Counted from the first letter of the stretch, positions 8,095 through 16,888 are shown. The stretch is DNA of 64,000 bases from Pseudomonas sp. L5B5 (GCF_020520285.1 NZ_CP084742.1:434001-498000); one strand, 5' to 3'. The notes: generated by a model not told the origin, from the letters alone. Made by a program: numbers and translations.

Positions 8095-8123
8095 TAGTAA
8101 AAAATCAACTTGTTTTTTTACTA
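8095..8123. promoter_or_regulatory. 10-bp inverted repeat in the divergent promoter
   Basis: Arms TAGTAAAAAA (8095-8104) and TTTTTTACTA (8114-8123) are a perfect inverted repeat around 9 bases. The site lies in the 214-bp gap between the OYE-type gene and the binding-protein gene and stands out as AT-rich. It is a good candidate operator for the XRE-cupin regulator. A small hairpin (TGCCGG at 8192-8197, CCGGCA at 8204-8209) lies nearer the binding-protein start. Confidence 0.55.
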
Positions 8124-8233
8124 ATCCTTGCAGTAGCTTCGATTGGCGCCCCAACCTGCGGGGCGCCCCTCACAACAATAAAAAAGGGCCGTGCCGGCGT
8201 TTTCCGGCAGGGCACCGTCACGAGGAATCACTG

Positions 8234-9289
8234 ATGAAAGCGCTCACCCGCAAGCATGGTTGTTCGTTCCTGGCCCTGAGCCTCGCCCTGACATTGGGCC
8301 TGGACAGTGCCCGGGCAGCCCCCGACATGGTCGTGGTGGGGTACGGCGGAGCCGGCCAGAAAGCCCAGGATGTGGCGTTGTTCCAACCCTTTGCCAAGGC
8401 CGATAGCAGCAAGCTGATCCAGAGCGAGTACAACGGCGAGATGGCGCGGATCAAGGTCATGGTCGACACCGGCAACGTCGATTGGGACGTGGTGCAGATC
8501 GAAGGCCCGGACCTGATGCGCGGCTGCGACGAAGGCATGTACGAACCCCTGGACTGGAAGGCCCTGGGCCACGCCGACGAACTGATCGCCGATGCCGCCC
8601 AGCCCTGTGGCTCGGCTGTGCTGGTGTGGAGCGTGGCCATCGCCTACGACCGCAACAAGCTGGCCAGGGCCCCGGCCTCCTGGGCCGATTTCTGGGACGT
8701 CAAGCAGTTCCCCGGCAAGCGCGGCCTGCGCAAGCGCGCGGTGTACAACCTGGAGTTCGCGCTGCTGGCCGATGGGGTCAAGGTCGAGGACGTGTACAAG
8801 GTCCTGGCCACGCCAGAAGGGGTGGATCGGGCCTTCGCCAAGCTCAGCCAGCTCAAGCCGTACATCCAGTGGTGGGAGGCCGGTGCCCAGCCGGCGCAGT
8901 GGCTCAGCGCCGGCGATGTGGTGATGACTTCGACCTACAGCGGCCGCATCGCCGCGGCCGCCCAGGACGGCGCGCCCCTGGCCGTGGTCTGGCCCGGCAG
9001 CCTGTATGGCATGGATTACTGGGCGATCATCAAGGGCTCCAGGCACGTGGCCCAGGCCAAGCGCTTCATCGCCTACGCCAATCGCCCCGAAGCCCAGGTC
9101 GACTACGTGCGCGCCATTCCCTATGGCCCCACCAACACCCTGGCCGCGGCCCGGCTCGACCCGGCGCTGGCCCAATGGGTGCCGACCTCGGAACAGAACC
9201 TCAAGGGCGCCCTGGCGATGAACGTGGAGTTCTGGGTCGATCATGGCGAGGAGCTGGAAGAGCGCTTCAACGCTTGGGCCAGCAAGTAA
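8234..9289 (+). CDS. Periplasmic substrate-binding protein of an ABC transporter (polyamine/PotD-like)
   Basis: The product is 351 residues. Residues 1-29 form a signal peptide ending ARAA, so the protein is periplasmic. It resembles extracellular solute-binding proteins of the spermidine/putrescine family (VVVGYGGAGQKAQDV near the N-terminus, YNGEMARIKVMVDTGNVDWD, and PYIQWWEAGAQPAQWL in the second lobe). No permease or ATPase gene lies in the window, so it is an orphan that must use a transporter encoded elsewhere or act as a sensor. It diverges from the OYE-type gene and is followed by the aldolase-like gene 73 bp on, on the same strand. The substrate is probably a cationic amine; this is inferred. 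Confidence 0.85.
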   Translation: MKALTRKHGCSFLALSLALTLGLDSARAAPDMVVVGYGGAGQKAQDVALFQPFAKADSSKLIQSEYNGEMARIKVMVDTGNVDWDVVQIEGPDLMRGCDEGMYEPLDWKALGHADELIADAAQPCGSAVLVWSVAIAYDRNKLARAPASWADFWDVKQFPGKRGLRKRAVYNLEFALLADGVKVEDVYKVLATPEGVDRAFAKLSQLKPYIQWWEAGAQPAQWLSAGDVVMTSTYSGRIAAAAQDGAPLAVVWPGSLYGMDYWAIIKGSRHVAQAKRFIAYANRPEAQVDYVRAIPYGPTNTLAAARLDPALAQWVPTSEQNLKGALAMNVEFWVDHGEELEERFNAWASK

Positions 9290-9362
9290 TCCCAACGGGC
9301 TGGACGTCTGCGGATGTGCGGCCCTATCGTTTCCCAGCCCAACCGCCTGGAGGACTCCAACA

Positions 9363-10157
9363 ATGAACAAGATCGTGCCCAGCCCCCACGCCCTGACCGC
9401 GCGCAGCGCCACCGAGCAGCGCCTGCGCGAAGAGCTGGCGGCCTGCTACCGCCTGATCGCGCACTTTCGCATGACCGACCTGATCTTCACCCATATCTCG
9501 GTGCGCCTGCCCGGGCCCGAGCATCACTTCCTGATCAACCCCTACGGGCTGATGTTCGAGGAAATCACCGCCTCCAACCTGGTGAAGATCGACCTCGATG
9601 GCCAGGCCGTGGAGCCTTCGCCGTACCCGGTGAACCCGGCGGGGTTCGTGATCCACAGCGCCATCCATGGCGCCCGCGATGATGCCCAGTGCGTGCTGCA
9701 CACCCACACCAAGGCCGGTTGCGCGGTGGCGGCGCTCAAGTGCGGCCTGCTGCCGGTGAACCAGATTTCCATGGAGTTCTATGGCCGGGTGGCCTACCAC
9801 GACTACGAAGGCGTGGCCCTGGACCTGGCCGAGCAACAGCGGCTGGTGGCTGACCTCGGCGACAAGAGCGTGCTGATGCTGCGTAACCACGGCCTGCTCA
9901 CCGTGGGTGAAACCGTCAGCCAGGCGTTCCTGCGCATGTATTACCTGGAGAAGGCCTGCGAGATCCAGTTGGCGGCCCAGGCCGCAGGGGAGATCGTGCT
10001 GCCGCCGGACGCGGTCTGCGCCCACACCGAGCGCCAGTTCAACGACCCGGGCCGGCCGTTGCAAGAAGGCGAGCTGAGCGATCCGGATGCGATGCAGCTG
10101 GCCTGGGCGGCGCTGCTGCGCCTGCTCGAACGCATCGCCCCCGACTACCGCGACTGA
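9363..10157 (+). CDS. Class II aldolase/adducin family protein
   Basis: The product is 264 residues from the ATG at 9363. It has the class II aldolase fold signatures. The segment RMTDLIFTHISVRLPG begins near residue 35, HTHTKAG near 117 carries metal-binding histidines, and LRNHGLL supplies another His. These proteins bind zinc and catalyse retro-aldol or decarboxylation steps on small sugars or hydroxy acids. Several bacterial members are of unknown reaction. It follows the orphan binding protein in the same orientation, so it may be part of the same catabolic unit. Its substrate cannot be named from sequence. Confidence 0.85.
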   Translation: MNKIVPSPHALTARSATEQRLREELAACYRLIAHFRMTDLIFTHISVRLPGPEHHFLINPYGLMFEEITASNLVKIDLDGQAVEPSPYPVNPAGFVIHSAIHGARDDAQCVLHTHTKAGCAVAALKCGLLPVNQISMEFYGRVAYHDYEGVALDLAEQQRLVADLGDKSVLMLRNHGLLTVGETVSQAFLRMYYLEKACEIQLAAQAAGEIVLPPDAVCAHTERQFNDPGRPLQEGELSDPDAMQLAWAALLRLLERIAPDYRD

Positions 10158-10162
10158 TCCCT

Positions 10163-10270
10163 CGGCGGCCGCTGCGCGCCCGTGCGCAGCCTGCGGCAGC
10201 GGCTACACGAAGCCCTGTAGCCGCTGTCGAGCGCAGCGAGGCTGCGACAAGGCCCGTAGGGCCTTCAGCG
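10163..10270. repeat. REP/REPIN element, copy A
   Basis: Arms CAGCGGCTACA (10197-10207) and TGTAGCCGCTG (10216-10226) pair perfectly around 8 bases. The flanks carry the GCGCAGCCTGCGG and GGCCCGTAGGGCC pieces also present in three other copies in this window (16535, 23852, 25262). It fills most of the gap between the aldolase-like gene and the TetR gene. Confidence 0.85.
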
Positions 10271-10330
10271 AACACTCGGCCAACACCGTCCTGGCGGCCA
10301 CTGGGAATCTGGCCACTCCACAAAGGCTTG

Positions 10331-10346
10331 TTGTACAGTCGTTCAA
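10331..10346. promoter_or_regulatory. Candidate TetR operator
   Basis: TTGTACAGTCGTTCAA is an inverted repeat with 5 of 6 matching positions per half-site around AGTC. It lies 37 bases upstream of the BetI-like TetR gene. The form resembles operators of other TetR proteins. Assignment rests on position only. Confidence 0.45.
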
Positions 10347-10382
10347 CTGTCATTTCCCGTCATTGCCAAGGAGTCATGCCCC

Positions 10383-11030
10383 ATGAATCAGGAAGCGCGC
10401 TTCTCCCGCCTGGAACCCGGGTTGCGCAAGGCCGAGCTGATCGAGGCGACCCTGACCTGCCTCAAGCTCCACGGTTTCCAGGGCGCGTCGATCCGCAAGA
10501 TCAGCGCCGAGGCCGGGGTCTCGGTGGGGCTGATCAGCCATCACTATTCCGGCAAGGACGAACTGGTGGCCGAGGCCTATCGCTCGATCACCGGGCGGGT
10601 CATGAACCTGCTGCGCGAAGCCATGGACCAGGCCGCGCCGGCGCCTCGGGAGCGTTTGTCGGCGTTCTTCCGGGCCTCGTTCTGCGCCGAGCTGCTGGAC
10701 CCGCAACTGCTGGACGCCTGGCTGGCGTTCTGGGGCGCGGTGAAGACCGCCGAGGCGATCAACCAGGCCCACGACCATTCCTACGCCGAGTACCGCAACG
10801 AACTGGCGGGGCTCCTGGCCAGCCTGGCCGGGGACCAGGCCTGGGCCGCCTTCGACGCGGACCTGGCGGCCATCAGCCTCAGCGCCTTGCTCGACGGCCT
10901 GTGGCTGGAGTCCGGGCTCAACCCCGGGACCTTCAGTCCGCAGCAGGGCGTGCAGATCTGCGAAGCCTGGGTCGAGGGCCTGCTCGCCAGCCAGGGACGG
11001 GGCTTTCGCCAGCCGACACAGGGCTGTTGA
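10383..11030 (+). CDS. TetR-family regulator, BetI-like
   Basis: The product is 215 residues. The N-terminal HTH is clear (GFQGASIRKISAEAGVSVGL then ISHHYSGKDELV, about residues 33-64). The C-terminal half matches the BetI-type ligand domain (LLDPQLLDAWLAFWGAVKT). BetI represses choline-to-betaine genes, and paralogues regulate other quaternary-amine pathways. Together with the adjacent OYE/Fe-S enzyme and binding protein, this points towards amine or betaine metabolism, but it is not BetI itself because no betA/betB genes are present. The start has a weak AAGGAG about 13 bases upstream. The candidate operator at 10331-10346 suggests autoregulation. Confidence 0.85.
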   Translation: MNQEARFSRLEPGLRKAELIEATLTCLKLHGFQGASIRKISAEAGVSVGLISHHYSGKDELVAEAYRSITGRVMNLLREAMDQAAPAPRERLSAFFRASFCAELLDPQLLDAWLAFWGAVKTAEAINQAHDHSYAEYRNELAGLLASLAGDQAWAAFDADLAAISLSALLDGLWLESGLNPGTFSPQQGVQICEAWVEGLLASQGRGFRQPTQGC

Positions 11031-11104
11031 TCGATTGTTCAGTAATGGCTAGGCTGCTGCGCACAAGGCGACACCTCTAATAAAAATAATCAGGAACACA
11101 GGCG

Positions 11105-11821
11105 ATGACTCCTCGGGTATTGATCGTCGACGACGATCCGTTGATTCGCGAACTGCTCCAGGCCTATCTGTCCCAGGAAGGCTACGACGTGCATTGCGCC
11201 GCCACGGCGGAACAGGCCGAGAGCTTCCTCGACCAGCACACGGTCGATCTGTTGATGCTCGATATCCGCCTGCCCGGCAAGGACGGCCTGACCCTGACCC
11301 GCGAGCTGCGGGTGCGCTCGGAGGTGGGGATCATCCTGATCACCGGGCGCAACGACGACATCGACCGCATCGTCGGCCTGGAATGCGGCGCCGACGACTA
11401 CGTGATCAAGCCCCTCAACCCCCGCGAGCTGGTGTCCCGGGCCAAGAACCTGATCCGCCGCGTGCGCCATGCCCGCCAGCCGCCAGCGCCGGCCAGCCAA
11501 CCCAGCCCGGTCAAGCAGTTCGCCGACTGGGCCCTGGACACCGACCGCCGCCGGCTGATCGACGCCCGTGGTGGCGAGACCCTGCTGACCCATGGCGAAT
11601 ACCAGTTGCTCAGCGTGTTCCTGCGCAACAGCGGCCACACCCTCAGCCGCGACCAGTTGATGGACCAGATCCGCAACCGTGAGTGGGTGCCCAGCGACCG
11701 CTCCATCGACGTGCTGGTGGGCCGCCTGCGACGCAAGCTGCACGATGATCCGGCCGAGCCGGAGCTGATCATCACCATCCACGGCGCCGGCTACCTGTTC
11801 ACCGCCAGCGTGGCCGCCTGA
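11105..11821 (+). CDS. aruR: AruR, response regulator of the arginine transaminase pathway
   Basis: The product is a 238-residue OmpR/PhoB-type regulator. The receiver has the acidic pocket (VDDD at 8-11), phosphoacceptor Asp53 in LLMLDIRLPG, and Lys in YVIKPL. The C-terminal winged helix includes SRDQLMDQIRNREWVPSDRS and DVLVGRLRRKL. It is the first gene of an operon with a binding protein and the sensor kinase. This gene order upstream of the permease and aruI/aruH matches my recollection of the P. aeruginosa AruRS system, which activates arginine transamination genes. Confidence 0.88.
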   Translation: MTPRVLIVDDDPLIRELLQAYLSQEGYDVHCAATAEQAESFLDQHTVDLLMLDIRLPGKDGLTLTRELRVRSEVGIILITGRNDDIDRIVGLECGADDYVIKPLNPRELVSRAKNLIRRVRHARQPPAPASQPSPVKQFADWALDTDRRRLIDARGGETLLTHGEYQLLSVFLRNSGHTLSRDQLMDQIRNREWVPSDRSIDVLVGRLRRKLHDDPAEPELIITIHGAGYLFTASVAA

Positions 11822-11822
11822 C

Positions 11823-12608
11823 GTGCTGCACCGCGCCTGGGGCCTGGGCCTGATGCTGCTGGCCGGCGCGGCGCTGGCCGAGCCCAGGCCGACCCTGAAA
11901 TATTGCGATTACCCGGTGTACCCGCCGATTTCCTGGAGCGACGCGGGCCAGATGCGCGGCCTGGCCCCGAACCTGGTGCGCCAGGTGCTGGGGGAGCTGG
12001 GTTACCAGGTACAGGTGGTGGTGCTGGGCAACTGGAAGCGCTGCCTGCTCGATGCCGCCGCCGGCCGGGTGGACGTGGTGCTGGCCTACCGCACCGGCCA
12101 GCGCCAGCAGGACCTGGTGTTTTCCCGGGTGCCGGTGCTGCGCGAGGAGGTGGCGCTGTTCGTCAATCGCCGGCATCTGCCGCGTTTCCAGCACCTGCAA
12201 GACCTGACGGCCTACCGCGGCGGTTTGCTGTTCGGCGAGAGCTACGGCCAGGATTTCGACCGCGAGGTGGTGCAGCACGGCAACATCGAATGGGTCTCCA
12301 GCAGCCAGCAGAACTTCGGCAAGCTGATCCGCCAGCGCATCGATTTCATCCCCCACGAGCGGCGCACCGGGCAACTGTTCATCGAACGCTTGCCGGGCGC
12401 CGAGGACATCGTCGCCTTGCCCCAGGCGATCAGCGTCGACTACCTGCGCCTGGCGGTGTCGCGGCATTCGCCGCTGGCGGCGCGCCTGGACGAGATCGAC
12501 GTGCAGTTGCAGCGCCAGGTCGACAGCGGCGCGATCCAGCGCTGGCTGGACCAGAGCCAGGACGACTACCGCGCCATGCTCAAGGCCCAAGCCGGTGCTG
12601 CGCGATGA
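11823..12608 (+). CDS. Periplasmic amino-acid-binding-type protein (SBP family 3) between aruR and aruS
   Basis: The product is 261 residues from a GTG start one base after the aruR stop. A signal peptide covers residues 1-19 (WGLGLMLLAGAALAEP). The mature part is an SBP family 3 domain, with YCDYPVYPPISWSDAGQM at the N-terminus and AGRVDVVLAYRTGQRQQDLV. Its stop overlaps the aruS start (ATGA), so it is translationally coupled to the kinase. It lacks any transporter partner. The tight coupling suggests it senses the ligand and passes it to AruS, but it could be a vestigial transport protein. Confidence 0.85.
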   Translation: MLHRAWGLGLMLLAGAALAEPRPTLKYCDYPVYPPISWSDAGQMRGLAPNLVRQVLGELGYQVQVVVLGNWKRCLLDAAAGRVDVVLAYRTGQRQQDLVFSRVPVLREEVALFVNRRHLPRFQHLQDLTAYRGGLLFGESYGQDFDREVVQHGNIEWVSSSQQNFGKLIRQRIDFIPHERRTGQLFIERLPGAEDIVALPQAISVDYLRLAVSRHSPLAARLDEIDVQLQRQVDSGAIQRWLDQSQDDYRAMLKAQAGAAR

Positions 12609-14875
12609 TCGGCCCGCGGCCCGGGGGCCTGCTGCGGCGCTTGCTGCTGTTCATCCTGCTGTTCAGCCTGTGCTTCACCGTGCTGGCCAGCGCCGTGCAG
12701 CTGTACTTCGAGTACCGGCGCGAGATGCGCGACATCGACAGCCGCATGGAGCTGATCCGCGCCGGTTACCTGGGCAGCCTGGAACGCAATCTGTGGGACC
12801 TCAACCAGGAACAGCTGACGGTGCAACTGCAGGGCCTGGTGGATTTCTCCGACGTGGCCCGGGTGCACCTGCTCAGCAGTGATTTCGACCTGCAGCAGGG
12901 CAGTGCCGAGCTGATCGGGCCGCTGCGGGTGGAGCGCTTCGCCCTGAGCTACCAGCCGCCGTCCGGGCCCCGTCGCGAGCTGGGCGAATTGCAGGTCAGC
13001 ACCGACCTGGGGGCGGTGTATCGGCGCCTGTACACCACCGGCCTGGCCAGCCTGCTGTGGATGAGCGTGTTCCTCTGCGGCCTGGCGGTGGCGCTGTCCG
13101 GGCTGTTCTATCGCCTGGTCACCCGGCACCTGCAAGTCATGGCCGAATTCGCCCGCCGTGTGGCCGGCGGCGACCTGCACCAGCCCCTGCGCCTGGACAA
13201 GCGCCAGCGCCCGGGCGGCGACGAGATCGACACCGTGGCCGGGGCCCTGGACGACATGCGCCGGGCAATTCTCGACGACACCCTGCGCCGTGAGCAGGAC
13301 CGCCTGGCCTTGCAGGACAAGCGCGACGAATTGCAGAAAATGGTCCAGCGCCGTACCGCCAGCCTGATGCACGCCAAGGACGAGGCCGAGGCGGCCAACC
13401 TGGCCAAGTCGCGCTTCTTGGCCACCATGAGCCACGAACTGCGCACGCCACTGAACGGCATCCTCGGCATGGCCGAGTTGCTGCGCGGCGCGCCGCTCGA
13501 GCACCAGGACCGCCAGCGCTTGCAGGCCTTGCACAAGGCCGGCGAAGGCTTGCTGACGATCCTCAATGAAGTCCTGTCCTTCGCCCGCCTGGAGGAAGGG
13601 CAAAGCCGCCCGGAGGCCCGGGACTTTTCCCTGCGCCAGCTGCTGGAGGAAGTCACCACACTGCTTGAGCCCCGCGCCCGGGAGCACGGCACACGGCTGC
13701 AGGTGCAGGTCGATCCACGCTTGGCGTCGGGGCAGCATGGCGCCGAGCAGTACCTGCGCCAGGTGCTGAGCAACCTGCTGGCCAACGCCATCCGCTTTAC
13801 CGAGGGCGGCTGGGTGCGGGTCGAGGTCCAGGTGCTGGACGATGGACCACAGCAGCAACGGCTGCGTTGCTCGGTGGCCGACAACGGCATCGGCATCGCG
13901 GCCTCGATGCGCGACAAAATCTTCGAGCGCTTCGTCCAGGCCAGCGATGCGGTGAGCCGGCGCTATGGCGGCACCGGCCTGGGCCTGGCGATCTGCAAGC
14001 ACCTGGTGCAGCAACTGGACGGGCGCATCGGGGTGTACAGCGAGCTGGGGCAGGGCAGTCGCTTCTGGTTCGAACTGGCCCTGGGCGTGGGGCAGGGGCT
14101 GCCGGCGCCTCGGCCTGTCGCGGCGCCGGTGCCGGGGCTGGAGATCCTGGTGGTGGAGGATGTGGCGCTCAACCGCGAGGTGGCCCAGGGCCTGCTGGAG
14201 CGCGACGGACACCAGGTGTGGCTGGCCGAGGACGGCGAGGCGGCGCTGGAGCTGTGTCGGCACCAGGGCTTCGACCTGTTGCTGCTGGATGTGCAACTGC
14301 CCGGCATCAGTGGCATCGAGCTGTGTCGCGAGCTGCGCCGGCGCCCGGGCCCCAATCGCCAGGCGCGGATCTTCGCCCTGACCGCCAGCGTCCAGCCAAC
14401 CCTGGTGCGCAGCTACCTGGAGGCGGGGATGCAGGGCATCCTCGGCAAGCCTTTGCAGATGGACAGCCTTCGCCAGGTCCTGGCCATCGCGGAGCAGGCC
14501 AGCGAGGCACTGGCGCCGCCAGCCCGGAGCGCCGAGGGCGTGCTCGACCAGGAACTGCTGGACACCCACCGCAGCCTGCTGGGGGAGCAGAAGTTGCAGG
14601 GGCTGTTCAAGGTCCTGGCGAGCACCCTGGACCAGCAACGGCCGTTGCTCGATGAGGCCCTGGCGGCGGCCGACAGTACCCAGGTGCAGCACCTGGCCCA
14701 CCGCCTGGCCGGCAGTGCCGACTCCTTGGGCTTTTGCGAACTGGCCCGGGTGCTGCGGGCGCTGGAGGATGCGGCCGGGCAGTCCGGCGTCGCGGCAATG
14801 GCGGCCCAGGTGCCACATCTGCAGCAGGCCTGGCAGCGGGCGCGCATGGCCCTGGAACAACTGCTGGCGGCCTGA
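12605..14875 (+). CDS. aruS: AruS, hybrid sensor histidine kinase with receiver and Hpt domains
   Basis: The product is 756 residues from the ATG that overlaps the preceding stop. The same frame stays open upstream, but that part is antisense noise. TM1 is about residues 12-34 and TM2 about 143-168, flanking a periplasmic region of roughly 110 residues, then HAMP. The kinase carries His277 ([10 protein letters not shown]) and the ATPase boxes ([18 protein letters not shown]). A receiver follows with Asp562 ([10 protein letters not shown]), then a C-terminal Hpt domain with His699 ([10 protein letters not shown]). A full phosphorelay to AruR is therefore predicted. It shares an operon with aruR and the binding protein. 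Confidence 0.88.
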   Translation: MIGPRPGGLLRRLLLFILLFSLCFTVLASAVQLYFEYRREMRDIDSRMELIRAGYLGSLERNLWDLNQEQLTVQLQGLVDFSDVARVHLLSSDFDLQQGSAELIGPLRVERFALSYQPPSGPRRELGELQVSTDLGAVYRRLYTTGLASLLWMSVFLCGLAVALSGLFYRLVTRHLQVMAEFARRVAGGDLHQPLRLDKRQRPGGDEIDTVAGALDDMRRAILDDTLRREQDRLALQDKRDELQKMVQRRTASLMHAKDEAEAANLAKSRFLATMSHELRTPLNGILGMAELLRGAPLEHQDRQRLQALHKAGEGLLTILNEVLSFARLEEGQSRPEARDFSLRQLLEEVTTLLEPRAREHGTRLQVQVDPRLASGQHGAEQYLRQVLSNLLANAIRFTEGGWVRVEVQVLDDGPQQQRLRCSVADNGIGIAASMRDKIFERFVQASDAVSRRYGGTGLGLAICKHLVQQLDGRIGVYSELGQGSRFWFELALGVGQGLPAPRPVAAPVPGLEILVVEDVALNREVAQGLLERDGHQVWLAEDGEAALELCRHQGFDLLLLDVQLPGISGIELCRELRRRPGPNRQARIFALTASVQPTLVRSYLEAGMQGILGKPLQMDSLRQVLAIAEQASEALAPPARSAEGVLDQELLDTHRSLLGEQKLQGLFKVLASTLDQQRPLLDEALAAADSTQVQHLAHRLAGSADSLGFCELARVLRALEDAAGQSGVAAMAAQVPHLQQAWQRARMALEQLLAA

Positions 14876-14940
14876 GGTACAAAAAACTTACGACTTTTTA
14901 CATCTTCGATCTTTTGCTTCAACCCGAACTTACATGGCTT

Positions 14941-14990
14941 TCCAATAATCGCTTGAGCCGCGCCCGGCGCGGTCTTCGAAGCTTATTGGA
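14941..14990 (+). promoter_or_regulatory. 5' leader hairpin that would mask a ribosome site
   Basis: Three nested stems are visible. The outer stem pairs TCCAATAA (14941-14948) with TTATTGGA (14983-14990), a middle stem pairs GCTT (14951-14954) with AAGC (14979-14982), and an inner stem pairs CCGCGC (14958-14963) with GCGCGG (14967-14972). The 3' outer arm contains the GGA of the Shine-Dalgarno TTGGAG that serves the 24-codon ORF at 15001. No T-run follows, so a role in translation is more likely than termination. Confidence 0.6.
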
Positions 14991-15000
14991 GATAATAATA

Positions 15001-15075
15001 ATGAACCGCCTGCAAGCTGCTTCCCTGTCTCGCCATATCCCCTCGAACCGCGCCCTGCGCCTCACCGACTGCTGA
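15001..15075 (+). CDS. 24-codon upstream ORF (possible leader peptide) of the permease gene
   Basis: The ATG at 15001 follows a good ribosome site (TTGGAGATAATAATA). The peptide starts MNRLQAASLSRH and ends RLTDC. Four of its 24 residues are Arg (positions 3, 11, 17, 20). The stop codon is part of TGAGGTG, which is also the ribosome site for the permease 8 bases downstream, so translation of the two is probably coupled. Arg codons ahead of genes in an arginine-responsive locus suggest a sensing peptide, although Arg codons are common in this GC-rich DNA. Confidence 0.5.
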   Translation: MNRLQAASLSRHIPSNRALRLTDC

Positions 15076-15083
15076 GGTGCGCC

Positions 15084-16490
15084 ATGACGACCACGACTGA
15101 ACGCAAAGGCATCCAACTGACGCGCTCATTGAAGAGCCGGCACATCTTCATGCTGTCCCTGGGCGGGGTGATCGGCACCGGGCTGTTCATGGGCTCCGGG
15201 GTCACCATCAACCAGGGTGGTCCCTGGGGGGCGATCCTGTCCTACCTGGTGGCGGGTTTCCTGATGTACCTGGTAATGGTCTGCCTGGGTGAGCTGTCGG
15301 TGCAGATGCCGGTGTCCGGCTCGTTCCAGGCCCATGCCACGAAGTACATCGGCCCGGCCACCGGCTTCATGATCGGCTGGGTCTACTGGATGAGCTGGGC
15401 CACCACCGTGGGCCTGGAGTTCACCGCGGCGGGCATGCTCATGCAGCGCTGGTTCCCCGGGGTGCCGATCTGGTACTGGTCGGCGTTCTTCGTCGCCTTG
15501 CTGTTCGGCATCAATGCGCTGGCCACCCGCGCCTTCGGCGAGGCCGAATACTGGTTCGCCGGGATCAAGGTGCTGGCGATCCTCAGCTTCATCGTGGTGG
15601 GCGCCCTGGTGATCTTCGGCGTCATCGACCTGCCCAATGGCGCCCCGGCGCCGATGTTCGACAACCTCACCGGCGATTCGCTGTTTCCCAATGGCTTGCC
15701 GGCGGTGTTCGCGGTGATGATGACCGTGGTCTATGCCTTCCAGGGCTGCGAGATCATGGGCGTGGCGGCGGGAGAGACCGACCAGCCGGAAAAGAGCATT
15801 CCTCGGGCGGTGCGCAACGTGGTGTTCCGGGTGTTGATCTTCTACGTGCTGGCGGTGATGGTGCTGGCGGCGATCATCCCCTGGCAGCAGGCCGGGCTGG
15901 TGGAAAGCCCCTTCGTGCAGGTGTTCGACATGGTGGGCATTCCCTATGCCGCGGACCTGATGAACTTCGTGATCCTCACGGCGATTCTCTCGGTGGGCAA
16001 CTCCGGGCTCTATGCCTCGACCCGCATTCTCTGGGCCATGTCCAAGAGCGGCATGGCGCCCAAGGCGCTGTCGCCCCTGAGCAAGCAGGGCGTACCGCTG
16101 CGGGCCCTGGCGATCACCCTGTGCTTTGCCCTGATTTCGCTGATGACCAGCTTCATCGCCGCCGACACCCTGTTCATGGTGCTGATGGCAGTGAGCGGCA
16201 TGGCCGGCACCGTGACCTGGATCGTCATCGCCCTGGCCCAGTACCGCTTCCGCCGCCAGTTCCTGCGCGAGGGCGGGCAGCTGGAACAACTCAAGTACCG
16301 CGCGCCCTGGTTCCCCCTGGTGCCGTTGTTGTGCATCGTCCTGTGCAGCTCGCTGTTCGTGTTCCTGGCCCTGGATGAAACCCAGCGCCCCTCGCTGTAC
16401 TGGGGGTCGGGGTTTATCGCTCTGTGCTATGGCGCCTATTACCTGATGAACCGCAAGCGCCAGGCCCAGCCATTGGCCGCCGCCACCTGA
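15084..16490 (+). CDS. Amino-acid permease of the AAT/APC family, probably arginine-linked
   Basis: The product is 468 residues with about 12 membrane segments. The AAT-family opening is present (LTRSLKSRHIFMLSLGGVIG, then TGLFMGSGVTINQGGPWGAI), as are the consensus EMSVQMPVSGSF-like stretch (GELSVQMPVSGSF), YAFQGCEIMGVAAGET and the KSIPRAVRNVVFRVL loop. Related permeases carry GABA, lysine, arginine or proline. It sits between aruS and the enzymes of arginine transamination and is preceded by a structured leader. Arginine or a pathway intermediate such as 4-guanidinobutyrate is the likely substrate, by inference. Confidence 0.85.
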   Translation: MTTTTERKGIQLTRSLKSRHIFMLSLGGVIGTGLFMGSGVTINQGGPWGAILSYLVAGFLMYLVMVCLGELSVQMPVSGSFQAHATKYIGPATGFMIGWVYWMSWATTVGLEFTAAGMLMQRWFPGVPIWYWSAFFVALLFGINALATRAFGEAEYWFAGIKVLAILSFIVVGALVIFGVIDLPNGAPAPMFDNLTGDSLFPNGLPAVFAVMMTVVYAFQGCEIMGVAAGETDQPEKSIPRAVRNVVFRVLIFYVLAVMVLAAIIPWQQAGLVESPFVQVFDMVGIPYAADLMNFVILTAILSVGNSGLYASTRILWAMSKSGMAPKALSPLSKQGVPLRALAITLCFALISLMTSFIAADTLFMVLMAVSGMAGTVTWIVIALAQYRFRRQFLREGGQLEQLKYRAPWFPLVPLLCIVLCSSLFVFLALDETQRPSLYWGSGFIALCYGAYYLMNRKRQAQPLAAAT

Positions 16491-16888
16491 AGGCCCGCGT
16501 TTCGTGTGGTCGCTGGCGTAGGTTGGGTACGAATGCGTAGCGGCCGCAAGGTCTGCCTGTCACCCCCCATGCCTGAAGGCCCTGCGGGCCTTTGCGCAGC
16601 CTCGCCCTGGCTCGACAGCGGCTACAGGGTTTGGTGTAGCCGCTGCCGCAGGCTGCGCACGGACGCGCAGCGGCCGCAACGGGGTTGTAGTGGCTTGTTC
16701 GAAGTTGTAACGGCGGCTCGCTCATGGGCCGCTATATTTGTGATTTATTCAATAAAAACAACAAGATATAAAGATAATCCGGCTTTGGTCGGAGCTCCGG
16801 TCGAGCAATTGCCGGCTTGTTGAACACTCGTTTAGTATGGTCCGCAAGTCACCTCCCTCATGCCAAATACAATCATTCGAGGACGCCC
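16491..16888. other. 398-bp gap: REP element and AT-rich promoter region
   Basis: The first part holds a REP/REPIN (listed separately). From 16736 to 16790 the DNA becomes AT-rich (TTTATTCAATAAAAACAACA region), as expected for the promoter of the enzyme genes that follow. No gene is supported. The gap shows that the enzyme genes probably form a transcription unit separate from the permease. Confidence 0.55.
16535..16680. repeat. REP/REPIN element, copy B
   Basis: Arms CAGCGGCTACA (16616-16626) and TGTAGCCGCTG (16635-16645) pair perfectly around 8 bases. GCGGCCGCAA occurs on both flanks, and GGCCCTGCGGGCC forms a second small hairpin. The parts are shared with copies A, C and D. Confidence 0.88.

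Noticed and set aside
11903..12604. N-terminal extension of aruS
   Set aside because: The frame is open, but it overlaps the binding-protein gene in another frame and encodes proline-rich noise. The ATG overlapping the stop at 12606-12608 is the natural start.
12566..14860. 764-codon minus-strand frame opposite aruS
   Set aside because: It runs antisense to an intact hybrid kinase with phosphorelay residues. No domain or ribosome site.
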